Below, piece after piece: positions 34,007 to 42,441 of a stretch of DNA of 64,000 nucleotides (position 1 is its first letter; the number at the start of each line of letters is the position of its first letter). The notes beneath the pieces are model-generated. The model worked only from the letters and a program-made list of their open reading frames with translations, searched no databases and was not told where the DNA came from. The translations under genes were made by a program, and so were the position numbers. Source of the stretch: JARRQJ01 sp963761035 (GTDB taxonomy: Bacteria; Pseudomonadota; Gammaproteobacteria; DRLM01); contig CAVXFH010000002.1 of the NCBI GenBank assembly GCA_963761035.1, positions 2,790,001 to 2,854,000 on the forward strand, read 5' to 3'.

Positions 34007-34996
34007 GTGTTAAAACGAGCGAACGAAGGGAAATATACCGTATTGGTTACCGGTGCCACCGGATTTATCGGGCGGCATGTCTGCGAGTATTTGCATTCGG
34101 CCGGTTTTCAGGTTCGTGTCGCGGTGCGGACAAGCCGCAATCTGCCTGAAGCGTGGCGACACGTGGAGATCGGGGATATCGGCCCGGAGACTTCATGGGA
34201 TATCGCGCTTGCCGGTGTCGAATGTATTGTGCATTTGGCATCGTATTCCCCCGCGCCGGGGGCCAATGCGGCGGAAGTCGAAGCGGCCTATCGACGCGTT
34301 AACGTTGAGGGCAGCGAACGTCTGGCGCGCGCGGCGGCGGAGGCGGGGATACGGCGTCTGATCTATGTCAGTACCGTCAAAGTCAACGGCGAGGTTACGG
34401 TTGCGGAGGAAGCGTTCACCGCGGCCATGCCGCCGCGGCCGCGGGACATTTACGGGCAAAGCAAATGGCGCGCGGAACAAATAGTGCGGGAGATCGGCGC
34501 CGACAGCGCTTTGGAAACGGTTACCCTGCGATTGCCGTTGGTGTACGGTCCGCAGGTAAGGGGCAATTATCTGGCCTTGTTGCGCCTGGTGGAGCGCGGT
34601 CTGCCCGTGCCGTTGCGCTGTGTCAGGAATCGCCGCAGCATGTTATATGTGAAGAATCTGGCCCACGCCATTGGATATTGCCTCGACGCGCCCGGAGCGC
34701 GGGGGCAGATCTATCTGCTCAGCGACGGCGAAGATCTGTCCACGCCTGATTTGATCAAGCGCATCGGCGTGTGCATGGGACATCCGGCGCGTTTGTGGCC
34801 GGTGCCGGTCGTAATGCTGCGGGGCGCGGGTTATCTCTTTGGCAAACGCGCCATGGTGGAACGTCTGACCGGTTCATTACGCGTCGACTCCAACAAGATT
34901 CGCGAGCAGATCGCGTGGACCCCGCCGTTTAGCGTCGATGAAGGTTTGCGCGCTACCGTTAAGTGGTATCTTTCCGCCCGGGGCAACCGGTTGTGA
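34007..34996 (+). CDS. NAD-dependent epimerase/4-reductase of nucleotide sugars
   Basis: 329 residues, extended SDR fold. TGATGFIGRH is the cofactor motif, YVSTVKVNG holds the catalytic Ser/Thr, and YGQSKWRAE the Tyr/Lys pair. It begins with GTG at 34007. Proteins of this type beside a WbpM-like dehydratase and a polyprenyl-phosphate sugar-1-P transferase are commonly 4-ketoreductases that make UDP-QuiNAc or UDP-FucNAc (WbpV/WreQ role), which fits the next two genes; a 4-epimerase role is the alternative. The 3' end overlaps the next start (GTGA). Confidence 0.85.
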   Translation: MLKRANEGKYTVLVTGATGFIGRHVCEYLHSAGFQVRVAVRTSRNLPEAWRHVEIGDIGPETSWDIALAGVECIVHLASYSPAPGANAAEVEAAYRRVNVEGSERLARAAAEAGIRRLIYVSTVKVNGEVTVAEEAFTAAMPPRPRDIYGQSKWRAEQIVREIGADSALETVTLRLPLVYGPQVRGNYLALLRLVERGLPVPLRCVRNRRSMLYVKNLAHAIGYCLDAPGARGQIYLLSDGEDLSTPDLIKRIGVCMGHPARLWPVPVVMLRGAGYLFGKRAMVERLTGSLRVDSNKIREQIAWTPPFSVDEGLRATVKWYLSARGNRL

Positions 34997-36039
34997 CAAC
35001 CGCGGTAACCTGGTTCGGAACGGCGGTCCTGCTGATCTTGGCGGCACTGATGTCGATGTTGCTGACGGGCAAGGTGCGTACCTACGCGCTGCGCCGTTCC
35101 CTCCTGGATATTCCCAATGACCGCAGCTCTCACACGATACCGACGCCGCGCGGCGGCGGTCTGGCGATCGCCGCAACCTTGGCCATCGGCACGGCGGTGC
35201 TGGGGTTCTCCGGTGTGTTGCATCTGAACGTGATCTGGGCCTTGCTCGGCGGAGGCGCGCTGGTGGCGGGGATCGGCTGGCTGGACGATCGCCGCCACGT
35301 CGCGCCGTATTGGCGATTCCTGGTGCACATGATGGCGGCGGTATGGGCCGTGTATTGGCTTGGCGATATTGCCACGGTAAACGTCGGGACCGTGACCTGG
35401 CAGCTGGGATGGACGGGTGACTTGATTGCGGTCCTGGCTGTCGTCTGGTTGATTAATTTGTATAACTTCATGGACGGCATCGACGGCATCGCCGCCATTG
35501 AGGCCGTGACTGCGGGTTTGGGCGGCGCGATTTTATTGGAGCGGGCCGGGGCACCGGGCCTCGCCCTGGTCTCCGCCTTACTGGCGGCATCCAGCGGCGG
35601 CTTTTTGCGCTGGAATTGGTCGCCCGCCAAGATATTTTTGGGCGATATCGGCAGCGGCTTACTTGGATATTGTTTCGCCGTCGTGGCGCTGGCCGCCGAT
35701 AGGGCCGATAGCATGCCGGCGGCGGTGTGGCTGCTGCTGCTGGGAGTGTTCGTGATGGATGCCTCCTTCACCCTGGTTCGCCGGGTAATTCGCGGGGAGC
35801 GATGGTATACTGCCCATCGCAGTCACGCCTACCAACGCTTGGTGCAATTGGGTTACCCGCATGCATGGGTGAGCGCAGCCGTGGCCGGACTTAACCTATT
35901 GGTGTTGCTGCCGGCCGCAATACTTTCGACGGTGCGTCCCGAGGCGATGAAGTGGTGCCTGATCGCAACGGCGATAGCCGGCTGGTTGCTGTGGAATTTG
36001 GTGCAGACGCGATTTAGGAACGCCACATTAGAAAAGTGA
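34993..36039 (+). CDS. Polyprenyl-phosphate N-acetylhexosamine-1-phosphate transferase (WecA/WbpL type)
   Basis: 348 residues with about ten hydrophobic segments. Family signatures: SSHTIPTPRGGG near the N-terminus, WLDDRR for the metal site, NLYNFMDGIDGIA and FLGDIGSGLLGY. It transfers a sugar-1-phosphate from a UDP-sugar to undecaprenyl phosphate, the committed start of the glycan. The GTG at 34993 overlaps the upstream TGA; a GTG at 34963 is also in frame. With the upstream reductase and downstream dehydratase it makes up an initiation module like wbpV-wbpL-wbpM. Confidence 0.9.
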   Translation: MTTAVTWFGTAVLLILAALMSMLLTGKVRTYALRRSLLDIPNDRSSHTIPTPRGGGLAIAATLAIGTAVLGFSGVLHLNVIWALLGGGALVAGIGWLDDRRHVAPYWRFLVHMMAAVWAVYWLGDIATVNVGTVTWQLGWTGDLIAVLAVVWLINLYNFMDGIDGIAAIEAVTAGLGGAILLERAGAPGLALVSALLAASSGGFLRWNWSPAKIFLGDIGSGLLGYCFAVVALAADRADSMPAAVWLLLLGVFVMDASFTLVRRVIRGERWYTAHRSHAYQRLVQLGYPHAWVSAAVAGLNLLVLLPAAILSTVRPEAMKWCLIATAIAGWLLWNLVQTRFRNATLEK

Positions 36040-36049
36040 TAAGCGCATT

Positions 36050-37942
36050 ATGAAGCCGCTCAACCGCCGCATGATCATCGTGTTCCATGATCTGATCATG
36101 GTGGCGCTCGCCTGGCTGCTCGCCTATCTGATTCGCTACAACTTCGCGCTGCCGAACGACCAATGGATAATATTGTGGAGAAGCCTGGCGATAGTCGTCC
36201 TGGTTCAGGGAATGGCGTCATGGCGGTTTGGGCTATATCAAGGCGTATGGCGCTTCGCCAGCATCCCGGATTTGTGGAACATCATCCGCGCGGTATTTTT
36301 GGGGGCGCTGGCGGCCGGCTTGGCCCTGTTCCTTGTCAATCGTTTGGAAGAGATTCCGCGTTCGACCTTGATTCTCTATCCCGTGTTTGCGACTTTCCTG
36401 CTTGGCGCGCCGCGCGCCTTATATCGCATGTGGAAGGATCATAGCCTCAGTTTTCACAAAGCGGGGAAACGCAAGCGCGTCTTGATTATCGGCGCGGGGC
36501 GCGCGGGCGAGATGCTGGCGCGGGATATGCGGCGCGATGATGATTATTTTCCCGTGGGGTTTCTGGACGATTCGCGACGCTGGCAGGGGGCCAAGGTGCA
36601 CGGTCTGCCGGTACTCGGGGTGGTTGATGATCTGCCCGCCGTCGTCGAGGACTTGGCGGCGGACGTCGTGGTCATTGCGATCCCGTCGGCGACAGCCGCG
36701 CAGATGCAGCGCATAGTCGAGCATTGCGAAAAGTTGGGCGTGCCGTTCCGCACCTTGCCCCGTATGGGCAGCATGTTTGCCGGGCAGCCCACCATGCGCG
36801 AAGTGCGCGAAGTGGCCATCGAAGATTTGCTGGGACGGGAACAGGTCTTTCTGGATTGGCGCAGTATCAGCAATTCCGTTGCCGGCAAAGCCGTCTTGGT
36901 GACGGGAGCGGGAGGATCCATCGGTTCCGAACTGTGCCGCCAGATCGCGCGGCTGGCACCCAGTAAGTTGATCGCCTTTGAACGCAGCGAATTCAATCTT
37001 TACGGGATCGAGCTGGAGTTGCGCCGCGCCTTTCCCGAATTGGTTCTTGAAGCGCAACTGGGCGATATCACGGATGCCGTCGCCGTTGAACATACCTTAA
37101 GCAAGCATCGTCCACAGATCGTTTTTCACGCCGCCGCTTATAAACACGTGCCGCTGCTGCAGGGTCAGCCCCGCGAGGCGGTGCGCAATAATGTGCAGGG
37201 GACGAGAACCTTGGCCTTGGCCGCGGACAAGTTCGCCTGTGAAACGTTCGTCATGATCTCCACTGACAAGGCGGTGAAGCCCAGTAATGTGATGGGCGCC
37301 ACTAAACGGGTTGCGGAATTGCTCTGCCAGGCGCTCAGCCGCCGCTCGTCCATGCGCCTGATCACGGTTCGGTTCGGTAATGTATTGGGTTCGGCGGGCA
37401 GCGTCGTCCCGCTGTTTCAGAAACAGATCGAAGCCGGCGGCCCGCTGACCGTGACCCACCCGGAGATTACCCGCTACTTCATGACCATTCCCGAAGCCTG
37501 CCAGCTGATCATGCAGGCGGGCGTGATGGGTAAGGGCGGCGAGATCTTTGTCCTGGATATGGGACAACCGGTGAAGATCGTCTATTTGGCGGAGCAGATG
37601 ATCCGCTTGTCCGGCAAGGTACCGGGAAGAGATATCCAAATCGTCTTTACCGGGCTGCGGCCCGGTGAAAAATTATACGAAGAGCTGTTCTATGAACAGG
37701 AACGTCTCAATAAGACCGGTCATAATAAAATATTGCTCGCGCATTCGCTGCCGGTGGATTGGGAGCGATTGAACCGCCTGGTCGACTCCTTGGAGCAATC
37801 CAGTAACGTTTACGATGAAGCCGCCCAACGCTTGTTATTGCGCGAGCTGGTCCCGGAATTGACCGAATCCGGACAGGAGCAACAGCAGCCGTCGGATGGC
37901 GAAGTAAATAATGTTGTAATTTTCAATAGGTACAATGCATGA
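36050..37942 (+). CDS. WbpM/CapD-like UDP-GlcNAc 4,6-dehydratase, membrane-bound
   Basis: 630 residues. The N-terminal third has four hydrophobic segments, then a first Rossmann unit (IIGAGRAGEMLARDM, about 146-160) and the catalytic SDR domain with TGAGGSIGSE (about 285). The catalytic region reads STDKAVKPSNVMGATK, i.e. MxxxK where most SDRs have YxxxK, as in WbpM-type enzymes. It converts UDP-GlcNAc to the 4-keto-6-deoxy sugar. Its stop overlaps the galU start by four bases (ATGA). Confidence 0.92.
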   Translation: MKPLNRRMIIVFHDLIMVALAWLLAYLIRYNFALPNDQWIILWRSLAIVVLVQGMASWRFGLYQGVWRFASIPDLWNIIRAVFLGALAAGLALFLVNRLEEIPRSTLILYPVFATFLLGAPRALYRMWKDHSLSFHKAGKRKRVLIIGAGRAGEMLARDMRRDDDYFPVGFLDDSRRWQGAKVHGLPVLGVVDDLPAVVEDLAADVVVIAIPSATAAQMQRIVEHCEKLGVPFRTLPRMGSMFAGQPTMREVREVAIEDLLGREQVFLDWRSISNSVAGKAVLVTGAGGSIGSELCRQIARLAPSKLIAFERSEFNLYGIELELRRAFPELVLEAQLGDITDAVAVEHTLSKHRPQIVFHAAAYKHVPLLQGQPREAVRNNVQGTRTLALAADKFACETFVMISTDKAVKPSNVMGATKRVAELLCQALSRRSSMRLITVRFGNVLGSAGSVVPLFQKQIEAGGPLTVTHPEITRYFMTIPEACQLIMQAGVMGKGGEIFVLDMGQPVKIVYLAEQMIRLSGKVPGRDIQIVFTGLRPGEKLYEELFYEQERLNKTGHNKILLAHSLPVDWERLNRLVDSLEQSSNVYDEAAQRLLLRELVPELTESGQEQQQPSDGEVNNVVIFNRYNA

Positions 37943-38829
37943 TCATGAAATTACGCAAAGCCGTATTTCCCGTGGCGGGAATGGGCACCCGCTTTTTACC
38001 GGTTACGAAGGCCACCCCCAAGGAGATGTTGCCGGTCGTCGATAAGCCGCTCATCCAATATGCGGCGGAAGAGGCCATCGCGGCGGGAATCACCGAGCTT
38101 ATTTTCGTCACCAGCAGCAGCAAGCGGGCCATTGAAGACCACTTCGATAAGAACTATGAACTGGAAGATAAACTGGAGCGCGGCGGCAAGGAGGAATTAT
38201 TGTCCATCGTCCGCGATGTTTTACCGGAGGGCGTCTCCTGCGCCTACATCCGCCAATCGGAAGCGTTAGGCCTGGGGCATGCGGTATTGTGCGCCAAACC
38301 GGTGGTCGGCGATGAGCCCTTTGCGGTGATTCTGGCGGATGACCTCATCCATGGCGGAGATCGCTGCTGCCTGTCGCAGATGCTGGAGGTATTTAACGCC
38401 CATCAATGCAGCGTGCTGGGCGTAGAAGAGATCGACCATGCCGAGACCGATAAATACGGCATTTGCAAAGTGGAGCCTATGGGCGAGAGGGAAGGTCTTT
38501 TGGAGGCTATTGTCGAAAAGCCCCGGCCGGATAAGGCGCCTTCCAATCTGGGTGTTGTCGGAAGATACATCCTTACCCCGCGTATATTCGCCTTGTTGGA
38601 AAAAACCGTGCGCGGTACCGGGGATGAGATACAGCTGACCGATGCTATCGCTTCGTTATTGACGGAAGAACGGGTAATGAGTTACCGCTTCGCCGGGAAA
38701 CGCTACGATTGCGGCGACAAACTGGGCTATCTCGAGGCCATGGTGGAATATGCCTTACGCCATCCCACCTTGAAGAATTCGTTTAGCGATTATCTGCAAA
38801 CTCTGCTTAATTCCAGATTATCCCTTTAA
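37939..38829 (+). CDS. galU: UTP--glucose-1-phosphate uridylyltransferase
   Basis: 296 residues. AVFPVAGMGTRFLPVTKATPKEML is the nucleotide-binding and catalytic opening, and IVEKP plus GKRYDCGDKLGY are the usual sugar-site motifs. It supplies UDP-glucose to the glycan pathways. The ATG at 37939 overlaps the WbpM-like stop, so galU ends this operon; a weak hairpin terminator follows. Confidence 0.95.
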   Translation: MIMKLRKAVFPVAGMGTRFLPVTKATPKEMLPVVDKPLIQYAAEEAIAAGITELIFVTSSSKRAIEDHFDKNYELEDKLERGGKEELLSIVRDVLPEGVSCAYIRQSEALGLGHAVLCAKPVVGDEPFAVILADDLIHGGDRCCLSQMLEVFNAHQCSVLGVEEIDHAETDKYGICKVEPMGEREGLLEAIVEKPRPDKAPSNLGVVGRYILTPRIFALLEKTVRGTGDEIQLTDAIASLLTEERVMSYRFAGKRYDCGDKLGYLEAMVEYALRHPTLKNSFSDYLQTLLNSRLSL

Positions 38830-38832
38830 CCA

Positions 38833-38868
38833 GCGTTCGTTCGCGAATAGAGAGCGAACGCGCCTTTT
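38833..38868 (+). terminator. Probable terminator after galU
   Basis: GCGTTCG (38833-38839) pairs with CGAACGC (38855-38861), or alternatively GTTCGC with GCGAAC within the same segment, followed by CCTTTT. The T-run is short (four), so efficiency is uncertain. Confidence 0.5.
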
Positions 38869-38892
38869 CCCCATTTCGGTTACAATTCGCAC

Positions 38893-39783
38893 ATGAGTTT
38901 CCCAACCATCGAAAATTTCATCGGTAATACGCCGTTGGCGCGCCTGCAGCGGATGCCGGGCACCACCACCAATACGCTATTGGTGAAACTCGAGGGCAAT
39001 AATCCCGCCGGTTCGGTCAAGGATCGCCCGGCGCTAAGCATGATTCACCGCGCCGAAGAGCGCGGTGAGATCCGGCCCGGCGACACCTTGATCGAACCCA
39101 CCAGCGGCAATACCGGCATCGCCTTGGCCATGGTGGCGGCCATGGGCGGTTATCGCATGGTGTTGATCATGCCCGAACACATGAGTGTGGAGCGTCGCTC
39201 AGGAATGCGGGCCTACGGCGCCGAGATCATCCTCACGCCCAAGGAGGGCGGCATGGAGGCGGCTATCGATCTTGCCCGACGCCTGAAGGAAGAGGGTCGC
39301 GGCAAGGTGCTCGATCAATTCGCCAACCCCGATAATCCTCGCGCTCATTACGAAGGTACGGGGCCGGAGATTTGGCGCGATACCGGCGGGAAGGTCACGC
39401 ATTTCGTCAGCGCCATGGGAACCACCGGCACCATCATGGGTGTCTCGCAATTTCTCAAGGAACGCGACCCCGGCATCCAGATCATCGGCGTGCACCCCGC
39501 GGAAGGCGCGCAAATCCCCGGCATTCGTCGTTGGCCGCAAGAATATCTCCCCAAGATATATCAACCGGCGCGGGTGGACCGCATTCTGGAAGTCACCCAG
39601 CAACAGGCGGAAGACACCGCGCGTTTGTTGGCGGCGCAAGAAGGCATCTTCGCCGGCATCTCTTCCGGCGGCGCGGCGCATGCCGCCTTGCGTATCTCGC
39701 ATGAAGTGCGTCATGCGGTGATCGTGACCATCATCTGCGACCGCGGAGACCGGTATCTGTCAACGGGGATTTATTCGCCATGA
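38893..39783 (+). CDS. cysM: Cysteine synthase B
   Basis: 296 residues, a PLP enzyme that makes cysteine from O-acetylserine and sulfide or thiosulfate. NNPAGSVKDRPA contains the PLP-binding lysine and PTSGNTGIALA the phosphate-binding loop. The length and the C-terminus (DRGDRYLSTGIY) match CysM rather than CysK. It overlaps the following exonuclease gene by four bases (ATGA). Confidence 0.93.
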   Translation: MSFPTIENFIGNTPLARLQRMPGTTTNTLLVKLEGNNPAGSVKDRPALSMIHRAEERGEIRPGDTLIEPTSGNTGIALAMVAAMGGYRMVLIMPEHMSVERRSGMRAYGAEIILTPKEGGMEAAIDLARRLKEEGRGKVLDQFANPDNPRAHYEGTGPEIWRDTGGKVTHFVSAMGTTGTIMGVSQFLKERDPGIQIIGVHPAEGAQIPGIRRWPQEYLPKIYQPARVDRILEVTQQQAEDTARLLAAQEGIFAGISSGGAAHAALRISHEVRHAVIVTIICDRGDRYLSTGIYSP

Positions 39784-40556
39784 ATGTATTGGTTTTCGAT
39801 ATCGAAACCATTCCCGATGTGGACGGCGGTCGCCGCCTCTACGATCTGAGCGGCCTTTCCGACAAGGAGGTGGCCGATGTCATGCACCATATGCGCCGCC
39901 AGGAGACCGGCGACAGCGATTTTCTGCGCCTGCATTTGCATCGCGTAGTGGCCATCTCCGCGGTGATGCGCAGCGGCGATATGCTGAAGGTGTGGTCCCT
40001 GGGGGAGCCGGATTCATCCGAGCAGGAAATCATCCAGCGCTTTTTCGACGGGCTGGACAAATATGTACCGACGCTGGTGTCATGGAACGGCGGCGGGTTC
40101 GATCTCCCGGTGCTCCATTACCGCGCCCTGCTGCATGGGATATCCGCGGCCCGCTACTGGGATACAGGCGAACAGGACCGCGAATTCAAATGGAACAATT
40201 ATCTCAGCCGCTACCACTGGCGGCATATCGATCTCATGGACGTGCTGGCCGCTTATCAACCTCGCGCCAATGCCCCTTTGGATCAGATCGCCGCCTTGCT
40301 GGGATTCCCGGGCAAGATGGGCATGAGCGGCGCCAAGGTCTGGGACGGTTATCTGGCCGGCGACATTGCGGGTATCCGCAATTATTGCGAGACCGACGTG
40401 CTTAACACCTATCTGGTGTATCTGCGCTTTGAATTGATGCGCGGCAATCTCTCTTCACAGGCCCATCGGCAGGAGTGTCAAAAGGTGCGGGAGCTGCTGG
40501 CCGCCGATCCTCGGCCGCACCTGCGCGAATTTCTGGAGGCTTGGCCGCCAGTGTAG
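39780..40556 (+). CDS. Predicted 3'-5' exonuclease (PolB-like, DnaQ fold)
   Basis: 258 residues. The ribonuclease H-like Exo motifs are visible: VFDIETIPD (Exo I, Asp and Glu), SWNGGGFDLPVL (Exo II) and a late YCETDVLNTYLVY (Exo III). This set defines the PF10108-type predicted exonucleases of proteobacteria, thought to act on DNA or RNA ends. It is coupled to cysM by overlap, an arrangement also seen in other gammaproteobacteria. A perfect 15-bp hairpin covers its stop codon. Confidence 0.88.
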   Translation: MNVLVFDIETIPDVDGGRRLYDLSGLSDKEVADVMHHMRRQETGDSDFLRLHLHRVVAISAVMRSGDMLKVWSLGEPDSSEQEIIQRFFDGLDKYVPTLVSWNGGGFDLPVLHYRALLHGISAARYWDTGEQDREFKWNNYLSRYHWRHIDLMDVLAAYQPRANAPLDQIAALLGFPGKMGMSGAKVWDGYLAGDIAGIRNYCETDVLNTYLVYLRFELMRGNLSSQAHRQECQKVRELLAADPRPHLREFLEAWPPV

Positions 40557-40581
40557 TGTGTGCGCAGCACACACTACACTG
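40549..40581. other. Perfect 15-bp hairpin across the exonuclease stop codon
   Basis: CAGTGTAGTGTGTGC (40549-40563), loop GCA, GCACACACTACACTG (40567-40581). The TAG stop (40554-40556) is in the left arm. No T-run follows on either strand, so it is not a standard intrinsic terminator; it may stabilise the 3' end of the mRNA or serve Rho-dependent ending. Confidence 0.7.
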
Positions 40582-40614
40582 TAGGGCTTGTCTCTTCACT
40601 CATTACCAGCGCTT

Positions 40615-41943
40615 ATGCCCCGCCGCAATCACAAACCGCCGCCCGTCGCGCCCGCTCGCGCCCGCGTGAATTCCCTTGCCCATGACGGCCGCGGCGTCGC
40701 CCATGTTAACGGCAAGGCTACATTCATCGACGGCGCCCTGCCCGGGGAAGAAGTGCTGTTCATCTATCGCAACCAGCGCAGGCGTTATGATGAAGGCGAG
40801 TTGACCGAGGTGATCTCGGCGTCGCCGGAACGCGTCGAGCCGCGCTGCCGCCATTTCGGCGTGTGCGGCGGCTGCAGTCTGCAGCATATGTCCGCCGCGG
40901 CGCAGATCCGCATGAAGGAAGAGGTGCTGCTGGAGAATCTGCGGCGTATCGCCAAGGTGGCGCCCGACAGCGTGTTGCCGCCCCTGACGGGCCCCTATTG
41001 GGCATATCGGCGGCGGGCGCGGCTCGGCGCCAAGTTCGTGGATAAGAAACAGGCCATGCTGGTGGGTTTTCGCGAGCGGCGCAGCGCCTTGCTCGCCGAG
41101 CTCAACCGTTGCGAGGTGTTGCATCCGGCGGTGGGCGAACATCTGGTGGAACTGCGCCGACTCGTGCGGGAGTTGCAGGGCTATAAGCGGATACCGCAGA
41201 TCGAAGTGGCGGCGGGCGACGAGGCCGTGGCCCTGGTGTTTCGCCACCTGGATCCCATGAGCGCGGCGGACTGCGCCGCGTTGCGCGCTTTCGGAGAACG
41301 GCACGGGTTTTACATTTATCTCCAGGCCGGCGGCCCCGACAGCGCGACCGCGTTATGGCCCGAGGATGCGCGTCTCCACTACCGCCTGCCGGCCTATGAT
41401 GTCGAACTGGAATTTCGCCCCACGGATTTCACCCAGGTCAACGGCGCCATGAATCGACTCATGGTGGATCAGGCCTTGGCGTTGCTCGATCCGGGGAGGG
41501 AGGAGCGGGTGCTGGATCTGTTTTGCGGCTTGGGGAATTTTACGCTGCCCATCGCCCGCCGCGCCGGCAGCGTAGTGGGCGTGGAAGGCGATGACAAACT
41601 GATACAACGCGCCCGCGATAACGCCGAGCGCAATCGTATTGGCAACGCCGCATTCCATGCGGGCGATCTGGATGCCCGAGATGCAACCTGGCCGTGGGGC
41701 GCGGGCGGCTTCGATAAGATATTAATGGATCCGCCCCGCACCGGCGCCCTGGAAACGGTGCGGCGCATCGGGACCCTGGGCGCATCGCGCATCGTCTACG
41801 TATCGTGCAATCCCGCCACCTTGGCCCGCGACGCCGCGGAGCTGGTACACGGCCGTGGTTATCGCCTGATCAAGGTTGGGGTGATGGATATGTTCCCCCA
41901 TACTACTCATGTGGAATGCATGGCAGTGTTTGAAAAGAGCTAG
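40615..41943 (+). CDS. rlmD: 23S rRNA (uracil-1939-C5)-methyltransferase
   Basis: 442 residues. An N-terminal TRAM domain is followed by the iron-sulfur ligands in CRHFGVCGGC (about 78-88) and CEVLH (about 165), then the SAM-binding VLDLFCGLGNFTLP, the DPPRTG motif and the catalytic Cys in YVSCNPATLARD (about 398). It methylates U1939 of 23S rRNA. The frame is open to TTG 40588, but ATG 40615 with the basic MPRRNHK start is preferred. Confidence 0.94.
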   Translation: MPRRNHKPPPVAPARARVNSLAHDGRGVAHVNGKATFIDGALPGEEVLFIYRNQRRRYDEGELTEVISASPERVEPRCRHFGVCGGCSLQHMSAAAQIRMKEEVLLENLRRIAKVAPDSVLPPLTGPYWAYRRRARLGAKFVDKKQAMLVGFRERRSALLAELNRCEVLHPAVGEHLVELRRLVRELQGYKRIPQIEVAAGDEAVALVFRHLDPMSAADCAALRAFGERHGFYIYLQAGGPDSATALWPEDARLHYRLPAYDVELEFRPTDFTQVNGAMNRLMVDQALALLDPGREERVLDLFCGLGNFTLPIARRAGSVVGVEGDDKLIQRARDNAERNRIGNAAFHAGDLDARDATWPWGAGGFDKILMDPPRTGALETVRRIGTLGASRIVYVSCNPATLARDAAELVHGRGYRLIKVGVMDMFPHTTHVECMAVFEKS

Positions 41944-41945
41944 TA

Positions 41946-42046
41946 TCGAGTTTAAAGTTTAAAGTTTCGGGTTGGGGCCACTAGCATGTTGATTAGGTTC
42001 CCACGGTTTTTCAACGCGAAACTCGAAACCCTAAATTTTATACTTT
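41946..42046. repeat. Imperfect inverted repeat between convergent genes
   Basis: The arm with repeated GTTTAAA blocks (41950-41973) is an imperfect complement of the arm containing ACTCGAAACCCTAAA (42020-42046). It lies between rlmD and the minus-strand cyclotransferase gene. The match is partial, about three in four bases by eye. Confidence 0.4.
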
Positions 42047-42441
42047 GTGTAATCCCCCCCGGGAATGCGCGTCTTGTCCGACACGTCACCGTTATAGAGA
42101 TACACCCAGCAAAGGACGCTCCTTCCATATCCCAGACATCGCGCACGTATCACGGCGCGATGGAACTCACCACGACCGGGATCATGGCTTCGATGATCCT
42201 CATAACGATCCAGGCGTCGCAACAGGCGAGGATCGTTAATCGTTACCAGCCGGCCGTAGACCCGATCCGCCTTGTTACGAGAGACGACGGCGCCGGGATA
42301 ATCGCCAATGCAATATAATCGCGCCAGAATTGCCGCGGGCCGGGCGCGGCGCAGCAGCTGCCGCATGCCCCGGTTGAGACGGCGATCGGCGGCGGCGGTA
42401 AGGAGCGAGCCGTACAGAAACAGCCGGATATCCCTACTCAT
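42031..42441 (-). CDS. Gamma-glutamylcyclotransferase-family protein
   Basis: 136 residues on the minus strand. The fold is marked by LFLYGSLL (the substrate-binding YGSL) near the N-terminus and by DRYEDH, with the candidate catalytic Glu, in the middle. Family members cyclise gamma-glutamyl amines or dipeptides to 5-oxoproline, but many bacterial members have no tested activity. Its start overlaps the 3' end of the upstream oxidoreductase by eight bases, so the two are an operon. Confidence 0.78.
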   Translation of the reverse strand: MSRDIRLFLYGSLLTAAADRRLNRGMRQLLRRARPAAILARLYCIGDYPGAVVSRNKADRVYGRLVTINDPRLLRRLDRYEDHRSHDPGRGEFHRAVIRARCLGYGRSVLCWVYLYNGDVSDKTRIPGGDYTKYKI

